Positions 34,759-45,758 of a stretch of 64,000 bases of DNA are shown piece after piece (position 1 is the stretch's first letter; every line of letters begins with the position of its first letter). The DNA lies in NCBI GenBank assembly GCA_954871525.1, contig OX940862.1, forward strand, positions 45,377,732 to 45,441,731. The letters run 5' to 3'. This DNA comes from Parietaria judaica. Taxonomy: Eukaryota > Streptophyta > Magnoliopsida > Rosales > Urticaceae. A program made the position numbers and the translations under genes. The notes below the pieces were generated by a model. That model saw nothing but the letters and a program-made list of their open reading frames with translations. It was not told where the DNA came from and made no database searches.

Positions 34759-37479
34759 TGTTGGACATGTGTCCTTAAACAAGCTGATTTTTATCCATTT
34801 GTAAAAGATAATGAGAAGTCGTGGAATGAAATATGGTGCTTATTATGTTAATCTTATTATAGTTTCTGGTAGAGTAAAGTAAAATGTTTGTTCCTTAGTT
34901 CATAAAAGGATGCAATTATGTTATATTATCACAACAGAGTCAATGTGGCGAAGAAATAATAATCATAATAAATGAACTTAAAATGTTCGTGACCTGATTA
35001 AGTGGGTGGGGGCCCATTAATCGTATAAGGTCATTAAAGTGACTAAGTGATAATCCTATTCTGGATTTTGTGTGTGTCACACTCACTAAATGTGCATTAA
35101 GTATAAAGTGTCTTCATACAGGACTGGACCTGACTTAAACTCCGGAAGTTATCATATAAGAACGTCACTGATAACTTGGAGTTGAGTCACTAGTACAATG
35201 ATCAAATGGATATTCGATCTAAGTCCTGAGTGATCTTGAGTCTAAGTAGTTGGTCTGATGATCTTTGATTTAACCGTTAAATAACACAATATATTAACGA
35301 TGTTCCAAAAACTATTATTTTGGGAACATGATGGTCAGCATTAAGGGCACCTTGGTCATAAACATGGGTATCACACAACTCTCTTCAGAGTCATGAGGAT
35401 TCCCTTGGTTGTCGTTGGTGACAAGTTAGAGGGACCCGTGCGCAAATTATGAATCAAAACCATAAGTGGGTTACTCATGATATTACTGAGTGAGTCAAGG
35501 ATGAAAATGCAATTAGGGGAAAAACAGTAAAAATTGCCTGATCTTGTGTGAATCATCAAGTGAAAGATCAATAACCCTAATTTGATTATATCAATGGACA
35601 CCCTGCTATAATTAAGGGAATAGTATATACTGTATCACTAAAGAGTGCAGCCTCGTGTTTATAGTGGAATTACACCGAGGTTTGACGAACACCCTAACAG
35701 TTCGTTGGAGCTTAAGTGATACGGGTTCATAGTCGCCACGATAGCTTCGTAACGGATGATACGACGTGATATAAAAATCTTGATATGTTTTAATCATTTG
35801 GCAAGATTTATAAAACTGAAGTCAAGTTAGACATCAAATAGTTTTATCAATAGCGTGGCAAAAGTACCATATCTTGGTAACCAAATTAACTGACAAAACA
35901 AAGTAGAATTTGGATTTTCTGTCAACATGAAATTTTTTGGAAATTAAATTATAAGAAATTTTTCTTTTTGAGTTAAGTCGTTTTGATGTGTGAATTTTGA
36001 TTTAGAGAATTTCTAAGTTTATGATCGTTTTGGTAAGCAGTGAAATTAAATCACATATCATGAATTTAAATAATATTGTGTCACCATGACATTTGAATGT
36101 GTGATATTGAGATCAGAGGATATTAATATAATTTAATTATTAATATCATATTAATAGTTAATTAATAATTAATAGATTTATATTAATAAATAAAAATATA
36201 TATTTATATATGTTTAATATGTGTAAATTCGAATTGGGCCTCATGGATATGAAACCCTAGTGATTTCGAATGATATGATTTGGAGTTTCCATATTTGCGG
36301 CATAAGTAAAAAATGTTTTGGTATTTGAGCAAAACCTTAAAATCAATTTAACCCATTTGATTGGTTAGGATTTAATATCAACCGTTGGATTAAGATAATT
36401 GATTTGAACCCTAAATGTAATTCGAAATTGATAGCTTGGTGACGAAGCTTAGGTATTTGGAATTTGATTAAGTAATAATATATGTTGGATCGGTTTTAAG
36501 CTTTAATCTTTACCGTCGGATTAGAATTTAATTAAGTATGTATATAATTTCGAATTATTAAAGGATAAGAATTCGAATTAGGGTTTTGATAAGTCCCTAG
36601 GGCATTTGATTATATATTGAATTAATTTGATCAATTGGATCGGTTTAAGATTTATCTCAACCGTTGGATCTAGATAATTTTAATTTGAATATATTATATA
36701 TATATTTTGAATTCAATAAGGATAAGATGATAAGATTAAATTATTTGATCTTATCATGTATTTGTTATTTAATTAAATCCCTGATTAATTATATCCATTG
36801 GATTTAGATATGATTAAATCTGGACCATTGGATTGAGATAATTAATTAATTTAATTAAAAGAATTCGAAATTAGGGAGGAAAAATCTCCAATTTTGTTAC
36901 ACTTTGAGCCTATAAATAGGGAGTTCATTCAAAACATTTTACACACCTCTCCGCTTAGAACAATTCGAACTCTCCCTCCTCTCTAGGGTCTGCGAATATT
37001 TCATCTGACCTCTTTCTCTGGTTCGGCTTAAGAGACAAAGTCTCCGGAAGCTTAAAAAGAATCAGCAGTTAAAGTTTGCAATGGAGTCCTGCCGGTGGAG
37101 CCCACGCTTCGGTACGAAGAATCTTGTAGAATATCCCGGAAGATCACGGGTGTTTTCCTCAGCACTAGCAGAGCCTTGCCAAGTTTTGAACGCGCAACCG
37201 AAAGTCGTCAACTAAGGTACGGCCTTATGCATTGGGTTAGTAAATGAGACCATTTACTGCTTTCTATTTATTTCTTATAGACTAGATTGATAATAATGAT
37301 TTATGAATATTAAATTGCATAATATTTATCAGATCTTGTGAAATGGTTATTATCCGATATCCGGACTGTTGTACGGATAAAAAGTTTTCCGCTCTAAAAT
37401 AATTTTTAACTGTTACCTAGACGGTTCGGATGCTTATTTCATGATAATTGACTCAAGATCCGAGTCCGGATTCCCAACA
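34759..37479 (+). mobile_element. Solo LTR A4 in protease of element C
   Basis: It begins TGTTGGACATGTGTCC and ends GATTCCCAACA, 2721 bp. Flanks are TCAAA (34754-34758) and TCGAA (37480-37484), a TSD with one mismatch. Removing it rejoins the protease reading exactly (LLVK to FPTLSGI), which confirms both ends. The TATA box TATAAATAG is at about 36911. A second CCCAACA just downstream (37487-37493) belongs to the protease gene, not the LTR. Confidence 0.9.
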
Positions 37480-37484
37480 TCGAA

Positions 37485-38560
37485 TTCCCAACACTCAGCG
37501 GGATCAGAATCATGCGAGGGAGTCAAGCCAAATCATGAGCTTGTTACGAGAAAGAAGTACTCTGAAGCATAGCAATAGTCGCCGCCATCAGCGAATCAGT
37601 CAGCAATCTCAGCATCGCTAGACGAGGAGAATCCAGAGAAGACGCGAGAACTCCTGCGACTGTTGCCAAGCTGAGAGAGATATCCGCCCTTCTGCAATAA
37701 TACGAGAAGACTTTGACCACTGCAGGAGGATAAGCGGAGCCACACCTAAAAATCCTCTTGACTATGCAGCGTACGAGCGCCTCGTCAACAAGGTATTCAA
37801 CCGCCTACGCTTCATCAAAAGGGAAATCAACCTTGCCACGCAAAGGAGCAAAGTATAACGCCAAACAAGGGTCGCACAAGAAAAGAGAAGCGAAGGCTCA
37901 CACAGTCGCCAGGAAAACTCACGGCATCAACACCCCGTAGCTAAAGGAAGAAAGAAGAAAAAGGACACATTTCCAAGCAAAAGAACCGTGCCTAATGGGC
38001 CGGTATAGAGCATGCACATCAACGGAGTCAATGGCGATATAAACATAGGAGCAGGAGTCGTCTCACCAGCCCTTAAGGAGAAAAGTCGAAGTACGCCATC
38101 AAATTCGATTTCAAAACCTCCAGCGACGAAGCCAAATGCGGAGTGCTACTTGCCGGCCTAAACCTCGCCGAAAGGCTCGACATAAAGAATTTACAGGTGC
38201 ATTGCAGCTCGTAGAAGATCGCAAGCTAGATGCACAGCGGACTTACACACTGGAAGACAAGGCGCTGGGTCAGCTGCAAAAAGCCATGGACCACCTCCAG
38301 CCGTTGACGTGGTACGAGATTGCTTAAATCCCTGCAACAGCCAACGACAAAGCACCCACGCTAGCTCGAGCAATGAGCGGAAAAAGAAAAGAAAAATAGA
38401 AAGAAACCATTGACGAAGAAACGGAGGAAGACTAAACCACCTACAAGGAAATTCTCGCCATCAACACCGAAGATGAGCCCAAGTGGATCACCGCAATAGT
38501 CGACTCTCTACGCCAAGGCGAGCTACCAGTCCTACCAATCAACCCACACTACTGAAGACG
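37485..38560 (+). pseudogene. Element C: protease end, RT scraps and RNase H
   Basis: After FPTLSGIRIMRGSQAKS and a stop come collapsed pieces: ENPEKTRELLRLLPS, then AAYERLVNKVFN (RT motif, usually ATYQRLVNK), then RNase H, MHINGVNGDINIGAG ... YAIKFDFKTSSDEAKCGVLL. Here the first catalytic Asp of the usual YVDGS is N, and the Glu of the usual NEAEYEAL is K. Most of RT is deleted and integrase is missing. Decayed linker reading with TEDEPKW follows near 38460. Confidence 0.75.
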
Positions 38561-38724
38561 CGGCAAAAGCCTCATATCCTCTTGAATAAATCGCAATGCG
38601 CAAGGCCAAGTGTACTATGAAGGCCAACTTTATTCATAAATAAATTCATCTTTTACGAAGTCCTTTGAATGTTTTCCCTAAACTGCAAGGCAAATTACGC
38701 CAAAACTCGGGGGGTACTACGCGT

Positions 38725-38990
38725 CGAAGACCTTCGCCAGGTAATAATTGGCACCGGCAAGACAAACAATCCCTTCGCCATGTAACAATAGGCACGACCC
38801 GGACTCCCTTTACCAGGTAACAATAGGCACCAGCACGACCCAGACTCCCTTCACCAGGTAACAATAGGCACCAGCACGACCGGATTCCCTTCGCCAGGTA
38901 ACAATAGGCACCGGCACGACCCTGATTTCCTTTGCCAGGTAAAAATAGGCACCGACACGAGCCGGACTTCCTTTGCCAGGTAACAACAGG
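38725..38990. repeat. 41-bp tandem array downstream of C pol
   Basis: Six or seven units of about 40-41 bp share the core TTCGCCAGGTAACAATAGGC and a CACGACC segment (TAGGCAC marks at about 38824, 38865, 38905 and 38946). It lies between the pol remnant and the antisense ORF, the same place as the 39-bp array in element B. Confidence 0.8.
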
Positions 38991-39552
38991 CAGCCCAAAC
39001 TCATCAGATTAGCTACCCGGTGAGCAAAGGCATACAACCATCTACGGAAAAACTATGCTACTTGCAGGTTATAAAAGGGTGATGACCCTATAATCGCAGC
39101 AGAGTGCACTCACAAGGCTGCTACCACGCGACACGACTCGCACATTCGACAAAGCAGAGGTATGAACAAAACTCAAAGTTAAAATTATACTAAATGAATG
39201 AATGTCATTCAACATGTACGAAGAAAAAAGAAGGCAAAATATGCCAAACAAACATGCCAGGGAAATGAGTACGGCTAGAGCAAAGCCCGAAAATGTCTAT
39301 AAATCATAGTGGCAAAGAAAAGAGAAACTAATCTCGGGGAAGCTCTATGATGAGAGGCTCCACATCACGAACAGAGTCTGGAGCACCTAGGACGTCAAGG
39401 AACCCACAGTAAAGGGAAATATGACTATTCTCCTAAAGATGAGCCGCCTGGCAATCCGAAAATCCCGACCAGTACACCTCGTCAGAAGCTGCCTGCCACG
39501 TCGCTTCAGCCTTAGCCAGACTCACGTCAACATCTGCCTTCAAGATATCACG

Positions 39553-40850
39553 CTAAAGACGCTCAATCCGGTAGTAACGCCTCGCCAAATAAGCCTTCAA
39601 AGCCGTGATATGGTCCTTCGCCGCAGGAAGTTCACCTTCAACGGCTCGACGACCCTTGCGCACGCCCTCAGCCCGGGAGATCTTGACCTCGAGCTTCGCC
39701 TTGGTCACCTCGCACTGCAGCATATCACGCTCGGCAACGACTTTCTTCAAGCCGACTCCGCCGACAGCAGCAAGGTCTGGAAGACAAACAACGAACATGA
39801 AGAAAGGCAATATGAGAAGCACGTACCTTCGCCTGACAGTAGCAAACAACAACAAGCAAAGCCGAGTAAAAGATCGACGAGAGAGAATCTGCCAAGCTGA
39901 GAAGCACGTTGACGGGGTACTAAAAGACCCCGGTGCAACTTGGAAGGCCGGCACACCCAACGACAACAGAAGACCACGGACAGGAAGGCCCATCCCATGA
40001 AGAAGACTCTCCGAGTGCGACAACCCATGAAGGGAAAGAAATGACGTCAACGAAGAATCGTGACGTGGCTACGCACAATAAACTTCTTTAGTAGGAGGAC
40101 CCTCGCCAAGGGCGAAGCCCACGATGGCAAGACGCTCGCCTGCAGGTCCCTCCTCAGCTACGGGCACCTCATTGACGAAGTCTCCGCAGCTCCTTGCTCC
40201 TCGACGTCAGTGGACGTATTGACATTAGAAAACTCTACTACGAAGGCACCATCAAGTACCGAAGTCTTGGAGCCATGCTCGCCGGGAGATCCGCCTCCAT
40301 TTTCCAAGCCACATGCAAAGGTCACCGTACATCCAGAAGATTTAGAAGACAAAACGGTCTTTGCCAGAGCCGACGACAAAATACTGGCAGGCTTGGCCCA
40401 GGAATGATAATTTTCTTTTCCTGAGATAGCCGCGGTCCCGACGAGTCCAACGCAAAAAACGAATCGTCATTCGTAGCCTCGAAGCGCTTAAACTCAAAGT
40501 TTTCGTCAAAGTCGGATCCCGCCAACAGAACATTTGGCGGTCCTTTCGCCGGAGCAAGCTTGCCGAAGTTGAAGACAGTCTCACCACCGCCAACGGACAT
40601 CACCACCACCACCGGAGCACTCACCGGAGCACCCGCCAAACCAATACCTATGCCGAGCCACCCGGAAACTTTGCAGCCCACGCCGCCGATCTCCGCTGCT
40701 TCGACCGCCGCCGACCGCCACAGACGCCGCCGATGAACCCATTGTGGCCGGTCCCACCTTGTCGGGGTACCTGTTGCTCACGCTTGGGCCTCCCGAGCTC
40801 CCCGTGCCGATCCTCGCGCACGCCTCGCCCCCGGAGGCTCCGGGCACCAT
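39553..40850 (-). pseudogene. Antisense extra ORF of element C, decayed
   Basis: Minus-strand readings in changing frames: a Gly/Ser-rich start (40850-40581), VFNFGKLAPAKGPPNVLLAG with FDENFEFKRFEATNDDSF (about 40580-40440), an acidic serine-rich piece (40379-40158) and a coiled-coil end GLKKVVAERDMLQCEVTKAK (about 39760-39553). The layout matches the coiled-coil half of the antisense ORF in B, and it again runs opposite to gag. The N-terminal Transposase_28-like motif is not seen. Its nature as an extra ORF is inferred from place, strand and coiled-coil character. Confidence 0.45.
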
Positions 40851-41339
40851 AGCGTGTAATGCCTAAGTTTAATGAATCTAATATTAAAGGGTAATTTATA
40901 CTCAGTATTCAAATTATAGTGGTGTGTGTAAAAATCTGCATATTTTTTTTCTAAGCTCTCTACGTGTCAAATAACTTATAAGCTTAGTCATTAAACATGT
41001 ATCACCACCTTTATATTTCCCTTCCCTTCTTTTCCATCAACAACTATTCATTCTCTCACTCTCTACTGCATCCCTTCCTTGCTTCTCTCTTAATCTGACT
41101 TCATTTTTATTTTACCCTCGTCAAAGCCTTGTCATCTCCTCTTTCTTCCATTATCTCCCTTACGAAATCAGCCTCTTACCTAATGTGGAGGCGTTTTGTT
41201 GTCTGATAAGACCTGTAGCAATGTCTTCATTTTGCTTCTCAGCTCCAGGTTACGTCCATTGCAGCGCCCTGTTCACCGTCCCAAACGATTTGCAAACTCT
41301 GATGGCATTTCCATACCTTCCAACTCAATTCTCTCAATC
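40851..41339 (+). other. Low-copy-looking DNA with a possible host gene 5' exon
   Basis: Unlike its surroundings this shows no TE motif. It has a TATA-like CCTTTATATTTCCC (about 41009-41022), a pyrimidine-rich leader (CATTCTCTCACTCTCTAC) and an ATG at 41221 opening a short reading (MSSFCFSAPGYVHC...). Another frame from 41196 reads ILLLSSRLRPLQRPVHRPKR. The sequence CAATCCTAG then meets a GTAAAAG on the far side of solo LTR D0, so CTAG|GTAAAAG could be an exon-intron border. I do not recognise the protein. It may equally be random intergenic DNA. Confidence 0.25.
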
Positions 41340-41344
41340 CTAGG

Positions 41345-43040
41345 TGTTACGGGTAAAAACGGGATTGATTTTTATAAATAAATTATTTAAACGGAAATTA
41401 TCTCAATAATTTCCGTTAATTAATTAATTAATTCGATTAGTCTTTTAATTAAGATTATGAATTAATTAAATCAATTTCAAAACCCAAAACTCCCTCCGGA
41501 GGCCCGTTTTCAAAAAATAAAGTGTCCCGGTGTTTGTAAAAATATGAAAACACCCAAAAACGACATAAAATTTGTAAAAAACAGACACGGGAAGGGCCCG
41601 GAAGCAAAAAAGAGGCCGGGAGGCATTCGGTGGGACCCACGAAGTCAGCAGACCCCAGGATCACGCCACGTGGCGAGCCCAGGGGCTGCCTCCCCGCGCG
41701 GGCCCCACCTGAGCCCACCATCCGGCCCACTTGCTAGGGGCCGGCAGCGATCGGCCACGATCGCCCGCCAGCCCCACTTGTTGGCTTCCCCTCGCCCACT
41801 TGCGAGGGGAGTGGCTCGGGACAGCCACGCGTAGGGCCCGGATGGGCCCTGGCTGATTTCGAGCAGGCAAGTGGCCCCCTTTGGGGGCTGCGTGGCCGTC
41901 CGATCCCGCTTGGACGGTCGGGATCGCTCCATCTTTTCTTGGGGACCTGAAAATAAATAAATAATTGCTCGGGGACCCCTGGGACAATATTTTATCACAC
42001 GTGGGCCCCTGGGCCCTACTATATATAGAAGCTCAGTTCAGTTAAACGGTAACTCATTCGAACTCACTCGACTCGAGTTCTCTCTCTCTCTACCCCCGAT
42101 ACACTCGCCTTCCCTCAAATACCGTTCTAATGTTGAGCGTCGGAGGTGAATCAGAAGGTAACCTCCCCCCCCCCCTGTTTCCCCTGACCTCGGGTGTTCC
42201 CTTTTTTCAGGTCCTTAAAAGTGAGAGATTTACGAAAAGCGGAAGCCCTGGTGAAATTCTTTCTTGGTCTTTGGTCTGCCTGATAGGCCCAGTTCTACGC
42301 AGTGCCCAGTCTATTTCCTCAGTCCATTGTGTGGCTGAGGGTATAGCCTGGGGACACGAGCCTGGGCCCACAATTCAGGACGAAGGGCCCGACCTAGGGG
42401 AATTTCCACTAAGATCCGGACGGATCAGGGATAACTCTGAAAAGAATCCCCTAGAGAAAATCCTAGGGAAGGTCCATGACCCCGCCTGCCCTTGTTCTAA
42501 AGAAATGTGCGGCCTTGGTCCTGTCTCTTAGTTCCCGGATCTGAATAGGATACAGGGACTCCGAGGACAGTTCCTACCCGGACTAGAACAAGCCATTTCA
42601 GGACGAGAGGCTAACCTCCCAGGATTCACTTCCTGGTCAAGAGCACTCCCCCGTTCGCCGGTACCTACGATCTGAGCGGTTCCCGAACCTGTAACCCCGG
42701 CCTCTGGCCCTGAGGTAACAGGTAGTGTGTAAACCCGGGTCGCCTAGGACCCCGAACGGCAAAAGAGACCTTTGACCAGGCTAGTGCCAGGAATACCTAC
42801 TCAGGGTCCCCGAATCGGTCGACTAAAACCTCACCCTGAAGTCAACGGCGATCATCCTGAAGTCAACGGGGGTCGGAGGGAACGATCATTAACAATAAAA
42901 GCCATCATCTCCACAACTGGGCCATCCATGGCCCATCCAAGAACCAACAGAAGCCCGCCACGTCACCAACGACATTGGGCTAGGCCCAAAATCCTCAACT
43001 TGGGCCTCAACAGTGTTTGATCCAAAAAACGGCATCAACA
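41345..43040 (+). mobile_element. Solo LTR D0 with perfect TSD CTAGG
   Basis: This runs from TGTTACGGGTAAAAACGGG to GGCATCAACA, 1696 bp, flanked by CTAGG at 41340-41344 and 43041-43045. It shares with the element D LTR the start, CATTTTCGAAAA-like block, a TATATATAGAAG region near 42021, GTTGAGCGTCGGAGGTGAATC, and ATAGCCTGGGGACACGAGCC. The extra length lies in the 3' half (42540-43000). ORF readings inside (e.g. 42130-42531) are LTR sequence, not genes. Confidence 0.9.
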
Positions 43041-43045
43041 CTAGG

Positions 43046-43355
43046 TAAAAGAAAAATTCTTTGAACTTTCTCATTGATGTTCTTCAAATAACTTTAACCA
43101 TATTTGACTACACATGTATATTGATTTATTAGGTTTGTTTAGACTTTAGAGATTCAATGGGTTCTATTTAATAAGACATGTATCGATATGTGTTAGGGAA
43201 AAAACTAGTGTTTGTCTTTAATTTGGTGACAAAAATGTTTAGGCTTTTTTATATTTTGTCAAAAATAGTCATGAGGTCTATGTGTTTGTGAAATTGTATG
43301 ATAAATATAATTTTAGTCATATAGATGTTTGATAAATTACTAATAGAGTATGCTG
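43046..43355. other. AT-rich flank between D0 and copia G
   Basis: About 310 bp with no recognised feature; it continues at 51482 after copia G. It could be the intron following the possible exon at 41221-41339. It ends with TGCTG, the target site of copia G. Confidence 0.4.
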
Positions 43356-44003
43356 TGTTGGTTATGCCCGAACCCGATATTGTATCAGTCGGGTTATCGG
43401 ATATCGACCCGATAACCATAACCGACATTATGGGCCCACACGGGCCCAAGTATTAATTATGATTCATAATTAATTAATAATAGATTAATTAATCCATGAT
43501 TGGGCTTTTAGAAAGCCCATTAGGTGGGCTTTTAGAAAGCCCACTAGGTCATGACCATAGGGTATTATAAATACCCTAATATGACTCATAATTAAATACA
43601 ACAAACACAACTCAAACCCTAGCCCCCTAGAAATTCGTGCTCCCTCCCTTGTGAGTCGAACTTTCATGGCTTGCTCCCTGGTTCAATCAACGGTTGATCA
43701 TCTAAACACCGACAAGGATCTAACCTATCCTCCGAGGTGTTTTCCGGTCATCTAAGACGTTCCCGAGTGACGTGGTGGACGAAATAGAGGCGCAACACTT
43801 GAGGCGTTAAATCCAATATTCGGCAAGCACCAAAAAAACCAAAGGAATCGGCAGTTATTCGGTACAGTTGGCAAAAGTACCAAAGTTTGGTAACGATCTC
43901 TAAACGATATCTTAATTATCGTAATTATTCTAGATCTTTATTGTTCGATGATATCCCGTGATTTCCGCCTCGGGATTGAGAAAAGTCATCGAAAATCCCA
44001 ACA
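43356..44003 (+). mobile_element. Copia G 5' LTR
   Basis: It starts TGTTGGTTATGCCCG and ends AAAATCCCAACA, and the TATA box TATAAATA is at about 43566. A 24-bp direct repeat (GGGCTTTTAGAAAGCCCA) occurs twice in tandem before it. Two short minus-strand readings here are shadows. Confidence 0.92.
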
Positions 44004-44004
44004 G

Positions 44005-44016
44005 TGGTATCAGAGC
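44005..44016 (+). other. Copia G primer-binding site (tRNA-iMet type)
   Basis: TGGTATCAGAGC starts two bases after the 5' LTR. It is the usual plant copia primer site complementary to the initiator tRNA-Met 3' end. Confidence 0.95.
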
Positions 44017-45723
44017 CGGTCTGAGTAATTTTCAAAAATTAGATATGTTCACCGAGTAACATACCGGTATTAAGATACAGAATAATTTTCTGTAATTTTG
44101 GAGGGTTTAATAATTTTAGTGGGAACAAAATTGTTATCGGAATCACTAAAAACGGCAACGAAATTTGCCGGCACATGCATTGGGATGTGTGGTGCCTAGG
44201 GTTTTTAAAACCCTAATTTTTCGTGTGAAATTTTGGGGCCCAGCCATTCGGATGGCCCATGCCCACATCCATTCACGCGGGTCGGGTATTGACCCAAGTC
44301 AAACTTTCGCGGGTCGGAAAACAACCCACAAACCCACGCGAAGATCGAGATCGCCGATCTCCTCCACGCACGACGGTCGTGCATTCCCGTCGTTTGACGA
44401 CGGGGATAACGGCGAGCTTGTGCGACGAAGACGATGCATGAGCTCCAGCCAACAAAGACGTCATTCACCGTGAGGAGAGCCAACCCGTGCGCCCAACGAA
44501 GCCGATCGCACAACCACCTCGCTCACGAAGTCCGACGATGAAGCAAGTCCTCGTCCAACCACGGCGATTCCGACGAGCCTCTGTGATGACGGCAAAGACG
44601 GGCAGCTCGGCGACGGCGAGGCTCGGTGGGTGACGGCGCGGCTCGGAGGCTGAAGCGTGTTGCCATAGGGCTTCACTCAGGCTTGGGCTTTGGGATTGGG
44701 CCCAAGAACAAACAAAAGAAAGCCCAAAATAAGGAGCTTGGTCAATCTGGTTTGACCAAAAGTTGACCAAACGTGGTGGGGCAATCCGTGGGCCCACCAC
44801 GGTTTGTTGATCACAAATTCGGGTTTGACCCGAAGCCCGTGGTCAAAACCGACTCCCTAAATTATTAAATTTAAATTTATTAATTTTATTTAATAATTTT
44901 AATTATGAATTTAATTATTATTTAATTTTAATTTTGTAAATTGGATTTACAATTATACCCCTCTAAATTAAAAAGAAATTTAATTAATGATAAGTTTGTT
45001 TAAATCTTTAATTATTTTAAATAAACAAGATTTAAACAAATATATAAACTTAGTAAATTGGATTTACTTAGGCAGGGGCTGTTTGCCCTGCCCGTAATGC
45101 TCGGATTGCCCGAGGGCAACCCGTACAAGCTCGGGTTTATCCAGAGCTCGTATTCCGGTAATCGATATTTAGTTATTTTTATGTTTAATTAATATAAAAT
45201 ACGATTTAAAGTGTTTATTTTATTTTATATATAGTTATTATAAATATCTTTAAATATAAGAATTGAAAATCTAATATATGATATTAATTATTAATAAATA
45301 TGATTTATTCAATATTATTATCAATCTTATGAAGTTTGTTTCCATTTAATATTTATGTTATTCATTTATTGATTTACAAATTGTTTGTTCATAAATTTTA
45401 TTTATAATCAATAATTCTTAATTAGATTAAGATGATGAATAATCTTTTATTTATTATAGTAATAGAAAAGAACTAAACTTTTATGGAAATAAAAGATATA
45501 TATATATATATATTATGATTAAAGATAATTTATCTATAAGATAGTTATTTATCTTTTAGTTTGTTCTATGACAAAGCATGATTAAAGATATCTTATCTAT
45601 AAAGATAGTTATTTATCTTTTATTCATTAATAGAAAAGATAAATCATGAATAAAGATATTTTATCTTTAAGTGATTTATTTATCTTTTATTTAAAGATAA
45701 AAAGTTTTATCTTTAAAATTTTC

Positions 45724-45758
<35 letters not shown>

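Noticed and set aside
37486..37493. CCCAACA at 37487-37493 as the end of solo LTR A4
   Set aside because: The protease reading resumes with FPTLSG from TTCCCAACACTC, and the TSD fits the earlier CCCAACA ending at 37479.
23028..44016. tRNA genes near tRNA-like sequences
   Set aside because: The matches are short primer-binding sites next to LTRs; no cloverleaf-length sequence is present.
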